A DNA stretch of 64,000 nucleotides from Vicinamibacterales bacterium (GTDB lineage: Bacteria > Acidobacteriota > Vicinamibacteria > Vicinamibacterales > JAKQTR01), in the NCBI GenBank assembly GCA_025456345.1, contig JALOKU010000006.1, forward strand, positions 1-64,000. Reading direction: 5' to 3'. Position numbers and translations under genes: made by a program. The notes under the pieces are model-generated. The model saw only the letters and a list, made by a program, of their open reading frames with translations, did no database searches and was not told where the DNA came from. Shown here one piece after another: positions 30,639 to 40,490 of the stretch (position 1 is its first letter; each line of letters starts with the position of its first letter).

Positions 30639-31213
30639 AAGAGCTTGGCCTCCGGAATCGGCCACCACCGCACCTGCACGCGGCCGATGATGTACCGCTT
30701 CGGCACCATGCCCCAGTGGCGGCTGTCGGAGCTGTTGTTCCGGTGGTCGCCCATGACGAAGTAGTAACCCTCGGGGATGACCTGGGGTCCCCAGTCGTCG
30801 TGGCTCCGGAACTCGGGCGAGACGTAGCTGTCGTCGAGCGGCAGGTCGTTGACCAGGACACGGCCGTCGGTGATCTTCACGATGTCGCCTTCTTCGGCGA
30901 TGACCCGCTTCACGAACGACTTGTCCGGGTTGAGGGGGTAGTAGAGCATCACGATGTCGCCCCGTCCCGGCGAGCTGAGCTTGTAGACCGCCTTGTTCAC
31001 GATGAGGCGGTCCTGGTCCTGCAGCGTGGGCGCCATGCTCTGGCCCTCGACCCGGGCCACCTGGAAGCCGAACGTCACGATGAGAGTGGCGTACACGGCG
31101 GCCGCGCCGAGCGTGCGCACCCAGGCCACCAGTTCAGCGCGGACAATCGCCCAGCGGCGCGAGGACCTGGACGCGCGCGGCGCCGGGGCCACCGGGGCGT
31201 TGGCGTGCGCCAT
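30635..31213 (-). CDS. lepB: signal peptidase I
   Basis: VEGQSMAPTLQDQDRLIVNK (catalytic Ser box), DIVMLYYPLNPDKSFVKRVIAEEGD (Lys box), GYYFVMGDHRNNSSDSRHWGMV. Confidence 0.95.
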   Translation of the reverse strand: MAHANAPVAPAPRASRSSRRWAIVRAELVAWVRTLGAAAVYATLIVTFGFQVARVEGQSMAPTLQDQDRLIVNKAVYKLSSPGRGDIVMLYYPLNPDKSFVKRVIAEEGDIVKITDGRVLVNDLPLDDSYVSPEFRSHDDWGPQVIPEGYYFVMGDHRNNSSDSRHWGMVPKRYIIGRVQVRWWPIPEAKLF

Positions 31214-31272
31214 CTGGTCGCCGTACGGCCTGGCGAATCCGCTTTCGGGGAGGATGGGAAGACTGCCGGGAT

Positions 31273-32049
31273 CTACAGCTTCAGGTAGTCCCGGAGCCGC
31301 TTGGTCTGGGATCGGCTCACCGGGATCTCCGTGCCTTTCCCGTCCTTCATCCTGAGCATGTAGTTCCGGCTGAACCAAGGGACTATCTCCTTGATCTTGC
31401 TGATGTTCACGAGGTGCGAGCGGTGGACGCGCCAGAACAGGTCCGGGTCCAGCCGGGCCTGCAACTCGTCGAGCGTACGGTAGTTTGACGTTCCGGCCAG
31501 TTGCGCGGTTGCCACTGCAATTGTATCCCCGTCCACCGAGGCGTGGATCACGTCGTCGGCCTGGACGAGCAGGAACCGGTCGCCGACCTTGATCGCCAGC
31601 TGATCGCGGCGGCGCGTGCGGTCCGCCAGCATCCGCACCAGGTGATCGATCCGCTCGTCTCGCGGCTGGTCGAGCGACAGGCGCCGGCGCACCCGCTCCA
31701 GCGCCTGCTCGAGACGCCGCTGTTCGACGGGCTTCAGCAGGTAGTCGACCGCGTTGACATCGAAGGCCTCGACGGCGTACTGGTCGTAAGCGGTGACGAA
31801 GACGACCCAGGGCGCGGCGGACCCGGTCTGGGCGAGGAGGTTCGCGACCTCGAAGCCGGTGAGGCCCGGCATCTGGATGTCGAGGAACGCCACCTGGGGC
31901 GCGAGCGTGCCGATGACCTCGAGGGCGCTGACGCCGTTGTCGGCCTGGCCGACAACCTTGACGCCTTCGACCTGGCCGAGCAGGAAGCAGAGTTCCTCGC
32001 GGGCCGGCTGCTCGTCGTCGACCACCACCGCACGAAGTTCGGCGCTCAT
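31273..32049 (-). CDS. LytTR-family response regulator
   Basis: AVVVDDEQPAREELCFLL receiver domain; C-terminal LDPDLFWRVHRSHLVNISKIKEIVPWFSRNYMLRM LytTR domain. Confidence 0.94.
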   Translation of the reverse strand: MSAELRAVVVDDEQPAREELCFLLGQVEGVKVVGQADNGVSALEVIGTLAPQVAFLDIQMPGLTGFEVANLLAQTGSAAPWVVFVTAYDQYAVEAFDVNAVDYLLKPVEQRRLEQALERVRRRLSLDQPRDERIDHLVRMLADRTRRRDQLAIKVGDRFLLVQADDVIHASVDGDTIAVATAQLAGTSNYRTLDELQARLDPDLFWRVHRSHLVNISKIKEIVPWFSRNYMLRMKDGKGTEIPVSRSQTKRLRDYLKL

Positions 32050-33383
32050 GCGGACGCCCCGTTGACGGAGGCGAGATCGGGAACCTCGATGCGCGCCACC
32101 GTGCCGCGGCCGGGCTCGCTCGTCAGATGGAGGACGGCCAGTTCGCCGTAGATCACCCGCAGGCGCTCGCCGACGTTGCGCAGGCCGATCCCGCTGCCGC
32201 CGCCGTCCGCGCCGCCGAACACCTGGTCGAGCCGTTCGCCGGTCATGCCCAGACCATTATCCTCCACTTCGATGATCGTCCGGCCGTGCTCGCGGAAGCT
32301 GCGCATGATGATCCGCCCGCCGCCGACCTTGGGGGCGATCCCGTGTTTGATGGAGTTCTCGACCAGCGGCTGCAGGATCATGCTGGGGACCACGCCGTCG
32401 AGGGTGTCGGGGCTGAACGCCCGTTCGATCCGGAGCTGGGGCCCGAACCGCACCGCCTCGATGTCCAGGTACTCGTCCACCGAAGCCAGCTCCTCCCGCA
32501 GCGAGGCGAAGGGCTCGCTGTGGCGCAGCCGCCGGCGCAGCATGCTCGAGAGTTTGAGGATGAGCGTGCGCGCCGCCTCGGGCTTGGTCCGGACCAGCGA
32601 CGAGATCGAGGCGAGCGTGTTGAAGAGGAAATGCGGGTTGATCTGGTTGGTGAGGGCGTCGATCCGGGCCTTCATGAGCAGCTTCTCCTGCTCGCGGACC
32701 CGGTGCTCGATGCGGGCGTCGTTCCAGATCTTGATCGGGGCGGCGATGCAGAGAATCGTCCCGAGGTAGACCATCACCGTCTGGAACGGCGTCGTTGGCT
32801 CGAGCGCGTAAATCCGCGCCGGCCACCGGTGGTCGATCATGAGCTGAAGCAGCTGCAGCGCCATCGGCGCCGAGAGCAGGACAATCTGCCAGTCGATCTC
32901 GAAGCGCCGGAAGACCCGCCAGACGTAACGGGGCACGTCGCCGAGCACGAACGGCGAGAAACGCCAGATCGCTTCCTTGGGGCAGGCCTCCCGGATGCCG
33001 CCGGCTGCGAAGCCGCAGCCGACCGCGAAGGGCAGCGCCGCCCATTCGCGGGCGAACATCGCGGGCGTGCCCAGCATGGCCCCGACCAGCGCCCCGCCCC
33101 AGGGGCCGGTGACGAGCCCGGCCAGGAACGCCCCTTCCAGCGTGATGTCGAGCCCGTTGTACTGCAGGAGCAGGCGCGCCACGACGCCCGCCGTCAGGAG
33201 CAGGCCGAAGGTGAAGGCGAAGAAGAACTTCATCGGCCAGCCGCGCCGCTCGTGGATCAGGAGGTCGCGGAACCGATGGTAGCGGACCACCATGACCGCC
33301 AGGAGCGACACGGCGGCGATGCGGACGATGAGGGTGACCAGCAGCAGCTGCTGCTGGTCCAGGGTTGCGCCGGACTGGCCCAC
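32046..33383 (-). CDS. LytS-like sensor histidine kinase
   Basis: INPHFLFNTLASISSLVRTKPEAARTLI (His_kinase), VPSMILQPLVENSIKHGIAPK; GTG start at 33383 likely; ATGA overlap with the regulator. Confidence 0.92.
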   Translation of the reverse strand: MGQSGATLDQQQLLLVTLIVRIAAVSLLAVMVVRYHRFRDLLIHERRGWPMKFFFAFTFGLLLTAGVVARLLLQYNGLDITLEGAFLAGLVTGPWGGALVGAMLGTPAMFAREWAALPFAVGCGFAAGGIREACPKEAIWRFSPFVLGDVPRYVWRVFRRFEIDWQIVLLSAPMALQLLQLMIDHRWPARIYALEPTTPFQTVMVYLGTILCIAAPIKIWNDARIEHRVREQEKLLMKARIDALTNQINPHFLFNTLASISSLVRTKPEAARTLILKLSSMLRRRLRHSEPFASLREELASVDEYLDIEAVRFGPQLRIERAFSPDTLDGVVPSMILQPLVENSIKHGIAPKVGGGRIIMRSFREHGRTIIEVEDNGLGMTGERLDQVFGGADGGGSGIGLRNVGERLRVIYGELAVLHLTSEPGRGTVARIEVPDLASVNGASA

Positions 33384-33517
33384 GGCACGACTATAGCGGC
33401 CGGTCTGGAAGCCTGTCAAACCGCTGAAGATGAACGTGTTATGATGACCCGGACAGTGACAGCAAGGCTGACGGGGGCCTTCTTCTGGGCGCCGCTTGCG
33501 GTGCGGAGGCATGCCGG

Positions 33518-33955
33518 ATGATTCGTCCTTTTCTTCTCGGGTTCGCTACGACGCTTCGGCACTTCTTCAAGAAACCCATCACGGTCAATTACCCGGCGCA
33601 GAAGGTGCCCGTCTTTCCGAAATACCGCGGCAAGCAGGTGCTGATGCGCGACGAGGACGGCCTCGAGAAGTGCGTGGCCTGCGGCCTCTGCTCGGTGGCC
33701 TGCCCGGCGGATGCGATCTACCTCGAGGCGGCGGAAAACGACGGCTCGGTCGCCGCCGGCCCGCGCTACGCGAAGACCTACCAGATCCACAAGACGCGCT
33801 GCATTTTCTGCGGGTACTGCGAGGAGGCCTGCCCGGTGGCGGCCATCTTCATGGGCAAGGACTACGAACTCGCGGTCTACAGCAACAAGGACTTCATCTG
33901 GGACAAGCAGGACCTGCTCGTCCCCGCTCAGCCGGCCGCTGCTGGCGGCCGCTGA
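33518..33955 (+). CDS. nuoI: NADH-quinone oxidoreductase subunit I-like 2[4Fe-4S] protein
   Basis: KCVACGLCSVACPADAIYLEAAEN and RCIFCGYCEEACPVAAIFMGKDYELA; no other nuo genes nearby. Confidence 0.88.
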   Translation: MIRPFLLGFATTLRHFFKKPITVNYPAQKVPVFPKYRGKQVLMRDEDGLEKCVACGLCSVACPADAIYLEAAENDGSVAAGPRYAKTYQIHKTRCIFCGYCEEACPVAAIFMGKDYELAVYSNKDFIWDKQDLLVPAQPAAAGGR

Positions 33956-33969
33956 CGCGCCAGACGCCG

Positions 33970-34674
33970 ATGAAGCTCGGGGCCCTGGGAGACGTCCACG
34001 GCGACTTCGCGTCACTGCGGGCAATCATGGCCAGGCACCCCGACGTCGAGTGCTGGGTCACGGTCGGCGACCTGGCCGACGATCGCGGCGCCTATGAAGC
34101 GCCGCCCGCCCTGCTGCACTGGATCAAGGGCAACAACGACAACCTCGAAGTGATCGCCGAGCTCGGAGACAGCCGGCGGCGAATCCCCAACCTGCGCTAC
34201 CTCCCGAACGGCGTGCCCCTGAGACTCGGGTCCTTGTCGGTGGTGGGCCTTGGCGGCACCTTCGCGCCGACATGGTACGAGCGCCTGCCGGGCGACCTGC
34301 CGAGGCCGATCCTCGGGCCGCCAGCGCCAGGGGAGTTTCCCCGCCTGGCGCGCGACGACAAGCGGCGCCATTTTCTGCGCGTTGAGGTCGACGCCTGCAA
34401 GCGCCTGCGGAACATCGACCTGTTCATGTCGCACGAGGCCGCCCGCCCTTTCTTGATGGAGGTGCGCGGCAGAAGGCAGGACGTGGGGAAGACGCCGATC
34501 AACGAAGTGCTCGCGGTCCTGCGCCCGCGGATGCACCTGTCGGGGCACCATCACGTGTACAGCGACGACGTCCGGCAGGGCGTGCGCTCGATTGGCCTGG
34601 GCCCGGTTGGCGAGTCGTACCTGTTGATTGAGACCGCCACCTGGCAGTACGAGCGGCTGGAGACCATAAGATGA
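33970..34674 (+). CDS. metallophosphoesterase
   Basis: MKLGALGDVHGDFASLRAIM, VGDLADD, IKGNNDN, HLSGHHHVY. Confidence 0.87.
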   Translation: MKLGALGDVHGDFASLRAIMARHPDVECWVTVGDLADDRGAYEAPPALLHWIKGNNDNLEVIAELGDSRRRIPNLRYLPNGVPLRLGSLSVVGLGGTFAPTWYERLPGDLPRPILGPPAPGEFPRLARDDKRRHFLRVEVDACKRLRNIDLFMSHEAARPFLMEVRGRRQDVGKTPINEVLAVLRPRMHLSGHHHVYSDDVRQGVRSIGLGPVGESYLLIETATWQYERLETIR

Positions 34675-35390
34675 AGCTGATTCGCACGTCGAGCTCGGAG
34701 TGGCGGGAGCACCTGGTGTTTCTCGGCGCGCTGATGCGGAACCCCCGCAACGTCGGGGCGATCGCGCCCAGTTCCGCCCTGCTCGCCAGGCATGTCGCCA
34801 GGCACGTGACGCCAGGATCCCGGGTGGTTGAACTCGGACCTGGCACGGGCGTTGTGACTCGGGAACTTCTCGTCAGAAAGGGCGAGTCGGGTACGCTGCT
34901 GGCCGTGGACACCGACCGCACCTTCGTCGACCGGATTCGGCGCGCCTGGCCTGAAGTCGACTGCGTGTGCGCATCGGCGGAGACGCTTCCGCTGCTGGCG
35001 GCAGAACGCGGCTGGGCCGAGGTCGACCACATCGTCTGCGGCCTGCCCTTCGCCGTGCTGCCCGCGGCCACGACCACGCTCATCGTCGACGGAGTGGAGA
35101 AGCTGCTGCGGAGCGGCGGCACCTTCACGACGTTTCAGTACGCCCACACCTTCCGTCTTCCGCCAGCCGCGTCGTTCCGCCGTCAAATGAGCGCGCACCT
35201 CTGCTGCCTGCCCACGTCCCAGCTCGTCGTGCGGAACGTGCCGCCCGCCATCGTGCTCACCTGGCACCGCCGCGTGTCCCCCGGAGGCGCCTCCAATCGG
35301 GACCAGGTCCTGTGGGCGACGAATTCGGGACCAGGTCCCGCTGGTGGTACGCGGAGAATGCACGCCGGCCTGCCTCGAGTGCGCGGATAG
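34671..35390 (+). CDS. class I SAM-dependent methyltransferase (phospholipid N-methyltransferase/rRNA methylase-like)
   Basis: NPRNVGAIAPSSALLARHVARHV, VVELGPGTGVVTREL; ATGA overlap with the upstream gene; last ~40 aa read into a repeat element. Confidence 0.83.
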   Translation: MKLIRTSSSEWREHLVFLGALMRNPRNVGAIAPSSALLARHVARHVTPGSRVVELGPGTGVVTRELLVRKGESGTLLAVDTDRTFVDRIRRAWPEVDCVCASAETLPLLAAERGWAEVDHIVCGLPFAVLPAATTTLIVDGVEKLLRSGGTFTTFQYAHTFRLPPAASFRRQMSAHLCCLPTSQLVVRNVPPAIVLTWHRRVSPGGASNRDQVLWATNSGPGPAGGTRRMHAGLPRVRG

Positions 35391-35513
35391 TGAACATCGG
35401 AGTGCCGTCGCGCGCTGGACTGGCCACAACAGCCTCCATGAGTTCGCGGAAATCGCCTGCGGACCTGCCTGCGGACCTGTCCCTGGCTGGCCGCGGGTCT
35501 GGACCTGGTCTCG
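35297..35513. mobile_element. decayed repeat element with REP-like gggaccaggtcc ends
   Basis: tcgggaccaggtcc at 35297 and 35325; inverted ggacctggtctcg at 35501-35513; minus strand encodes an orphan fragment FRELMEAVVASPARDGTPMFTIRALEAGRRAFSAYHQRDLVPNSSPTG. Confidence 0.5.
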
Positions 35514-36653
35514 CTAGGGCGACGTGAGGAGATAGCGGGCGGCGACAGAGGCGCCGTCGGTGCGAGGCTTCTCCGGGGGGGCAGGGCAGGCGAGCAGGGC
35601 GTCGAGGTGATCCTGCCAGCGGCCCTCGTACAGGTCGTCGCGGGGCATGAACCGGCATTTCACGAACTTCGGCATGGCCTCCACGAGCACGTCGTACTCG
35701 GCGAAGCGGCCGCGGTCGGTGTACAGGATGGCAGCGCCGTTCGCGAGGCACTCGGCGATGATGCCGTAGCCGGGCTTGGTGACGACGACGTCGGCCGCGC
35801 GGACGAGGTCTTCGTACCGGAGCCCTGCCGCGTAGACGGCCGCATCCTCCAGTATGCGCACGCCGGGAGGTGGCGCGCCGACCGCCTCGAGGGCGTGCGC
35901 GGTGGTCACCACGCTCCAGCCATCCAGCCGGCCGAGCGGCTCGAGCGCCAGGCCGCTGATTCCGAGCCCGCCGAACGACGCGAGCGCCATGCGATTCGCG
36001 TGCGGCACGCCGATGGCGTCGCGCACCTCCCCGGCGGACCGGGTGGAGTGCCGCGCCACGAACGGCACGTCGATGATGGGGGAGTTCCACTCTGCGAATC
36101 CGCCCCACATCGGCAGCCGCAGCGCGAGCGACGCGTGCCCGTAAGCGCGGCGGATGCGGGGCACCAGGTCAGGCCATGAGGCCACCGCGTCGCGGTACCC
36201 TTCGTAGATCCAGTCCCACGTGAAGTTGCCCATCCCGACGGCGGGCAGCCCGGCCAGGTGCGCGGCACGGAACGCCAGCGGCGGGATGTCGCCGACCACC
36301 AACGTCGCGCCGCGCTGCCGCAGGAACGCGGCCTCCGCCTCCGCCCTGCGGTCGAGGTCGGCCGCGAAGCGGGCCGCCTCGTCGATCGTGCGCCGCTCGT
36401 CGAGATGCAGGCTGTCGCGCTGGACCACGCCGGTGTCGCACACCAGCTCGTGGAACTCGATAGGTCCTTTGACGGTGACGTCGAACAGCCACCGCGCGGC
36501 GGACGTGCGGACCACGATCTGGGCCGACGCGTCGGCCGCCAGCGTGGCGTTGATGACTTCGATACAGCGGGAGGCGTGGCCGAACGCATGGCCGGAGATG
36601 TAGAAGACGATGACGTGCCGGGACCGTGACGGCCGCCCGCGCCCGCCCGTCAC
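35514..36653 (-). CDS. glycosyltransferase (GT28/MurG-like fold, similar to L-arabinokinase N-terminal region)
   Basis: [63 protein letters not shown]. Confidence 0.78.
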   Translation of the reverse strand: MTGGRGRPSRSRHVIVFYISGHAFGHASRCIEVINATLAADASAQIVVRTSAARWLFDVTVKGPIEFHELVCDTGVVQRDSLHLDERRTIDEAARFAADLDRRAEAEAAFLRQRGATLVVGDIPPLAFRAAHLAGLPAVGMGNFTWDWIYEGYRDAVASWPDLVPRIRRAYGHASLALRLPMWGGFAEWNSPIIDVPFVARHSTRSAGEVRDAIGVPHANRMALASFGGLGISGLALEPLGRLDGWSVVTTAHALEAVGAPPPGVRILEDAAVYAAGLRYEDLVRAADVVVTKPGYGIIAECLANGAAILYTDRGRFAEYDVLVEAMPKFVKCRFMPRDDLYEGRWQDHLDALLACPAPPEKPRTDGASVAARYLLTSP

Positions 36654-39127
36654 GGCTGCGGTGCGCCGGGCCCGCGCACCGCGACAGGCGTCGGCTCCTC
36701 GACGCCGGCGGGTTCGATCGCGCCTTCGGTTGCTGTCGCCGGCGACGTCTCGGCCGCCGGCGGCGGCGCCTCGGACGGCGGCAGGGCGAGGGCGAGCACC
36801 TCGTCAATCGTCCTGACGGGCACAAACGTCATCTCCGCGCGCACGTCGTCGGGAAGCTCGGGGATGTCGACCGCGTTGCGCTCGGGCAGCACGAACGTCG
36901 TGATGCCGTAGCGGCGGGCGGCCAGCACCTTCTCGCGGATGCCGCCAACGGGCAGCACGGCGCCGCTCAGCGTGATCTCGCCGGTCATCGCGAGATCCGA
37001 CCGCACGGGCTGCTTGCGGATCGCCGACAGGATGGCGGTGGCCATGGTGACGCCGGCCGACGGGCCGTCCTTGGGAATGGCGCCGGCCGGCACGTGCACG
37101 TGCAGGTCGTGCTTCTTGAACAGGTCGGCGGGCAGCCCCAGCTCGGCCGCCGCCGAGCGCAGGTGGCTGACGGCGGCCCTGGCGGACTCCTGCATCACGT
37201 TGCCGAGGTGGCCCGTCAGCGTGATCTGCCCATGGCCCGAGGGCAGCAGGCTGGCCTCGATGAACAACGCGTCGCCGCCGCTCTCGGTCCACGCGACGCC
37301 CGTCGCCACGCCGGGCCGCGACGTCCGGAACTGCACGTCGCGACGGAACCGGGGCGGCCCGAGGTACGGCTGCAGGTCACTGTCGTCGACGGTCGCCACT
37401 ACCTGGTCCGGAGCGAGGGCCGATGCGTCGGTCACCGAGGTCGCCACCCGGGCCGCGACTTTCCTCGCGATGGTGCCGAGCTGGCGCTCGAGGTTCCGCA
37501 CGCCGGCCTCCCGCGTGTACTCGCCGATCAGCCGCCCGAGCGCGGCGGGCGTGATGCCGACGGCGGCGGCCGGCAGGCCGTGCTCCGACATCTGGCGCGG
37601 GATGAGGAACCGGCGCGCGATCTGCTGCTTCTCGAGGTCGGTGTAACCCGCCAGCTCGATGATCTCCATGCGATCGAGCAGCGCGCGGTGCACGGTGCCG
37701 AGCTGGTTCGCGTTGGCGATGAACAGGACGCGCGACAGGTCGCACGGCACCTCGAGGTAGTGGTCCCGGAAGCTGTAGTTCTGCGCCGGGTCGAGCACCT
37801 CGAGCAGGGCGGCGGAAGGGTCGCCCTGGTAGCCGGCGCTCACCTTGTCGATCTCGTCGAGCATCAGCACGGGGTTGGCCGCGCCGGCCTGCTTCAGCGC
37901 CTGGACGATTCGACCGGGGATCGCGCCGATGTAGGTGCGGCGGTGCCCCCGGATCTCGGCCTCATCGCGCACGCCGCCGAGGGCGATCCGCACGAACTTG
38001 CGGTTCATCGCGCGCGCAATCGACTGGCCGAGCGAAGTCTTGCCGACGCCGGGCGGGCCGACGAAGCAGAGAATCGGCCCCTTCATGTCGCCCTTGAGCT
38101 TCCGCACCGCCAGGTACTCGACGATCCGGTCCTTGACGCGGTCGAGGTCGTAGTGGTCCTCGTCAAGGACGCGGCGCGCCTCGACCAGGTCCAGCCGGTC
38201 GTCGGTGGACACCGACCACGGCATCTCGAGCAGCCAGTCGAGGTACGTCCGGATCATCTGATACTCGGGCGACGCCGGCGTGGTCCGTTCCAGGCGCCGC
38301 GCCTCACGGTCGGCGACCTTGCGGACCTGCTCGGGCAGGTTCGCCTGCTCGATGCGCTCGGCCAGTTCGCGCGAATCGGCGCCTTCGGTGTCGCCCAGCT
38401 CCTCGCGGATCGCTTTCAACTGCTGGCGCAGGTAGTATTCCCGCTGCGCCTCGCTCATGTCCTGCTGGGCCTCGGACTCGATCTTGCCCTTCAGCTCGAG
38501 CAGCGTCACTTCGCGCGACAGCGCCGTGGCGACGGCCTGCAGCTTCTTCACCAGCCGCTCTTCCTCGAGCAGCTGCTGCTTGTCCTCGCCCTTCATGTCG
38601 AGCATGCTCGCGATGACATAGCAGAGCCGCAGCGGCTGATCGATGCCGGCCACCAGCGCCTTGAGGTCCTGCGGCAGGCCGCTCGCGAACGACAGCGCCC
38701 GGTCGCTCAGATCGCGCAGCCGCTGGACGTACGCCTCCACTTCGATCTCGCGCGTCTCGTCGTCGGGATAAACGTCGGCGGCGGCGTCCAGCACGTTGCC
38801 CGACCGCGACACGTCGGTGATCCGCGCGCGGACCAGGCCCTCGACGACGATCTGGATCGCGGCCGGCCCTTTCGCCATCTGCCGGATGACGCCGACGGTG
38901 CCGATGCCGCGGATCGCGTCCGGCCCGGGGTCGTCGACCTCACCCGTCTGCTGCACCAGGAGCACGAGGCGGTCGCCGCCGAGCGCGCGATGCACCGAGT
39001 CGACCGACACCGGCCGGTTCACGGCAAGCGGCTGAAGCGTGAGCGGGAAGACCACCGTGCCGCGAAGAGGGATGATCGGCAGGCGGGCTGGCAGCGGAGG
39101 AAGCGGCGTCGTGGCAAGTTCCGGCAT
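36650..39127 (-). CDS. lon: ATP-dependent protease La
   Basis: [22 protein letters not shown]-domain, [24 protein letters not shown] Walker [20 protein letters not shown] catalytic Ser. Confidence 0.97.
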   Translation of the reverse strand: MPELATTPLPPLPARLPIIPLRGTVVFPLTLQPLAVNRPVSVDSVHRALGGDRLVLLVQQTGEVDDPGPDAIRGIGTVGVIRQMAKGPAAIQIVVEGLVRARITDVSRSGNVLDAAADVYPDDETREIEVEAYVQRLRDLSDRALSFASGLPQDLKALVAGIDQPLRLCYVIASMLDMKGEDKQQLLEEERLVKKLQAVATALSREVTLLELKGKIESEAQQDMSEAQREYYLRQQLKAIREELGDTEGADSRELAERIEQANLPEQVRKVADREARRLERTTPASPEYQMIRTYLDWLLEMPWSVSTDDRLDLVEARRVLDEDHYDLDRVKDRIVEYLAVRKLKGDMKGPILCFVGPPGVGKTSLGQSIARAMNRKFVRIALGGVRDEAEIRGHRRTYIGAIPGRIVQALKQAGAANPVLMLDEIDKVSAGYQGDPSAALLEVLDPAQNYSFRDHYLEVPCDLSRVLFIANANQLGTVHRALLDRMEIIELAGYTDLEKQQIARRFLIPRQMSEHGLPAAAVGITPAALGRLIGEYTREAGVRNLERQLGTIARKVAARVATSVTDASALAPDQVVATVDDSDLQPYLGPPRFRRDVQFRTSRPGVATGVAWTESGGDALFIEASLLPSGHGQITLTGHLGNVMQESARAAVSHLRSAAAELGLPADLFKKHDLHVHVPAGAIPKDGPSAGVTMATAILSAIRKQPVRSDLAMTGEITLSGAVLPVGGIREKVLAARRYGITTFVLPERNAVDIPELPDDVRAEMTFVPVRTIDEVLALALPPSEAPPPAAETSPATATEGAIEPAGVEEPTPVAVRGPGAPQP

Positions 39128-39208
39128 GGCGATGGGCGCCCCGGCGCCCGCAATCCCTCATAGAGACGCCCGCGGCCGGCCGGAGGGTTCCGGCCGGCCG
39201 CGGAGCGG

Positions 39209-40444
39209 CTATTTCGCCTCGGCGGCCTTGCGCCGGAACAGGGCGGTCACCGTCGCCGGATTGCCGCCGCGCGACACGACGAACACGCCGTCGTCGGCCC
39301 ACCGCTTCTCCGCGAGCAGGCGGTTGAGCGTCTCGCGATCCTTGAGCGGCGTGCCGTCCATCGACTGCAGCACGTCGCCCACCTGGAATCCCGCCAGGCC
39401 GGCCACCGAGGTCTTCGGGACGTCAATGACTTCGAGGGGGAACTCACCCTTGCCGTCGCGGGTCGACAGGCCGAGCGACGGGTAGAGCGAGTCGCTTTCC
39501 GGGGGCAGGCCCCACACGTAGTCGGCATAGGAGGCCTGCACGGCGACCTGGGGCTTCCCCTTGGCGTCGGCGACCGGCACCGGGACAATCGACGCCATCT
39601 TGCCGTCAAACCACAGCGCGGCCTGGCGCTGCACGCCGAGGTTGTAGGCGACATGGCCCGATCCGATGAGCACCACCATGATGGCCTTCGGCCCGCCGAA
39701 CCGCTTCAGGGCCTGGACGGCGTTGTAGCCCATCGAGGCGTCCCAGGTGCACTGTGCGGCGAACATGCCGTCGAACATCTGGGCGCTCATCGTGTGCATC
39801 ATGCTCTCTTCGCCGGCGAAGAATGCGCGGAAGAGCGTCTTGTGGTCCTCGTTGCTGGTGTCGATCTTCGGCGGGATGCGGGAGGCCTCCTCCGGCGTCA
39901 GGTTCTGGAGGCCCTTCTTGCGGACCGCCGACACCACCTCGCGGGGCGTGTTGACGCCGAACATCCTGATGCCGTTCTGGCGCGCGAACAGGAAGATGTC
40001 GCGGTAGTAGTGCCAGTGGTAGCCCCAGTTCTTGTACCAGCGGGACTTCGCGACGAAGTCGTCCTCGCTGGCCGCCCCGCTGTTCCACATGTCGAGCGAC
40101 GCCTGCTCGGTGTAGGGATACATCTCGAGGCCGATGAGCACCTCGCGCCCGCGCTTGTGGAGCTCGCGGATGACCTGGAGCTGCACGCGGTGGAACGCGA
40201 TGTCCGTGTGGCTTTCCCCGACGAACAGCACCCTGACATCGTCAAGCTTCGCGGCCAGTTCGCCGGTGGTGAGCGTCGTGCCGGCCGTGGTGTCGGTGAT
40301 GCCGTCAAGAACGATGGCCGCCTCGCGGTCGCGCCTGGCGGGGTCGCCAATCTTCAGCTTCCACGCCGACTCCTGCGCACGCCCTGCTGACGGCACCGCA
40401 AGGGCCAGGGCCACGAGCATGGCAACAAGCGTCGATCGAGTCAT
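39209..40444 (-). CDS. ChaN-family lipoprotein-like protein with C-terminal PDZ domain
   Basis: VRVLFVGESHTDIAFHRVQLQVIRELHKRGREVLIGLEMYPYTEQ; C-terminal GFQVGDVLQSMDGTPLKDRETLNRLL PDZ. Confidence 0.87.
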   Translation of the reverse strand: MTRSTLVAMLVALALAVPSAGRAQESAWKLKIGDPARRDREAAIVLDGITDTTAGTTLTTGELAAKLDDVRVLFVGESHTDIAFHRVQLQVIRELHKRGREVLIGLEMYPYTEQASLDMWNSGAASEDDFVAKSRWYKNWGYHWHYYRDIFLFARQNGIRMFGVNTPREVVSAVRKKGLQNLTPEEASRIPPKIDTSNEDHKTLFRAFFAGEESMMHTMSAQMFDGMFAAQCTWDASMGYNAVQALKRFGGPKAIMVVLIGSGHVAYNLGVQRQAALWFDGKMASIVPVPVADAKGKPQVAVQASYADYVWGLPPESDSLYPSLGLSTRDGKGEFPLEVIDVPKTSVAGLAGFQVGDVLQSMDGTPLKDRETLNRLLAEKRWADDGVFVVSRGGNPATVTALFRRKAAEAK

Positions 40445-40490
40445 TCCGGTTCCTCCAGCCTTCCATTGTACTGCCGGACGGCATGCCCGT

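Noticed and set aside
36626-39163. 845-aa plus-strand ORF opposite lon
   Set aside because: Mirror of a confident Lon coding frame; low-complexity Arg/His/Gly/Asp-rich translation typical of antisense frames in high-GC DNA.
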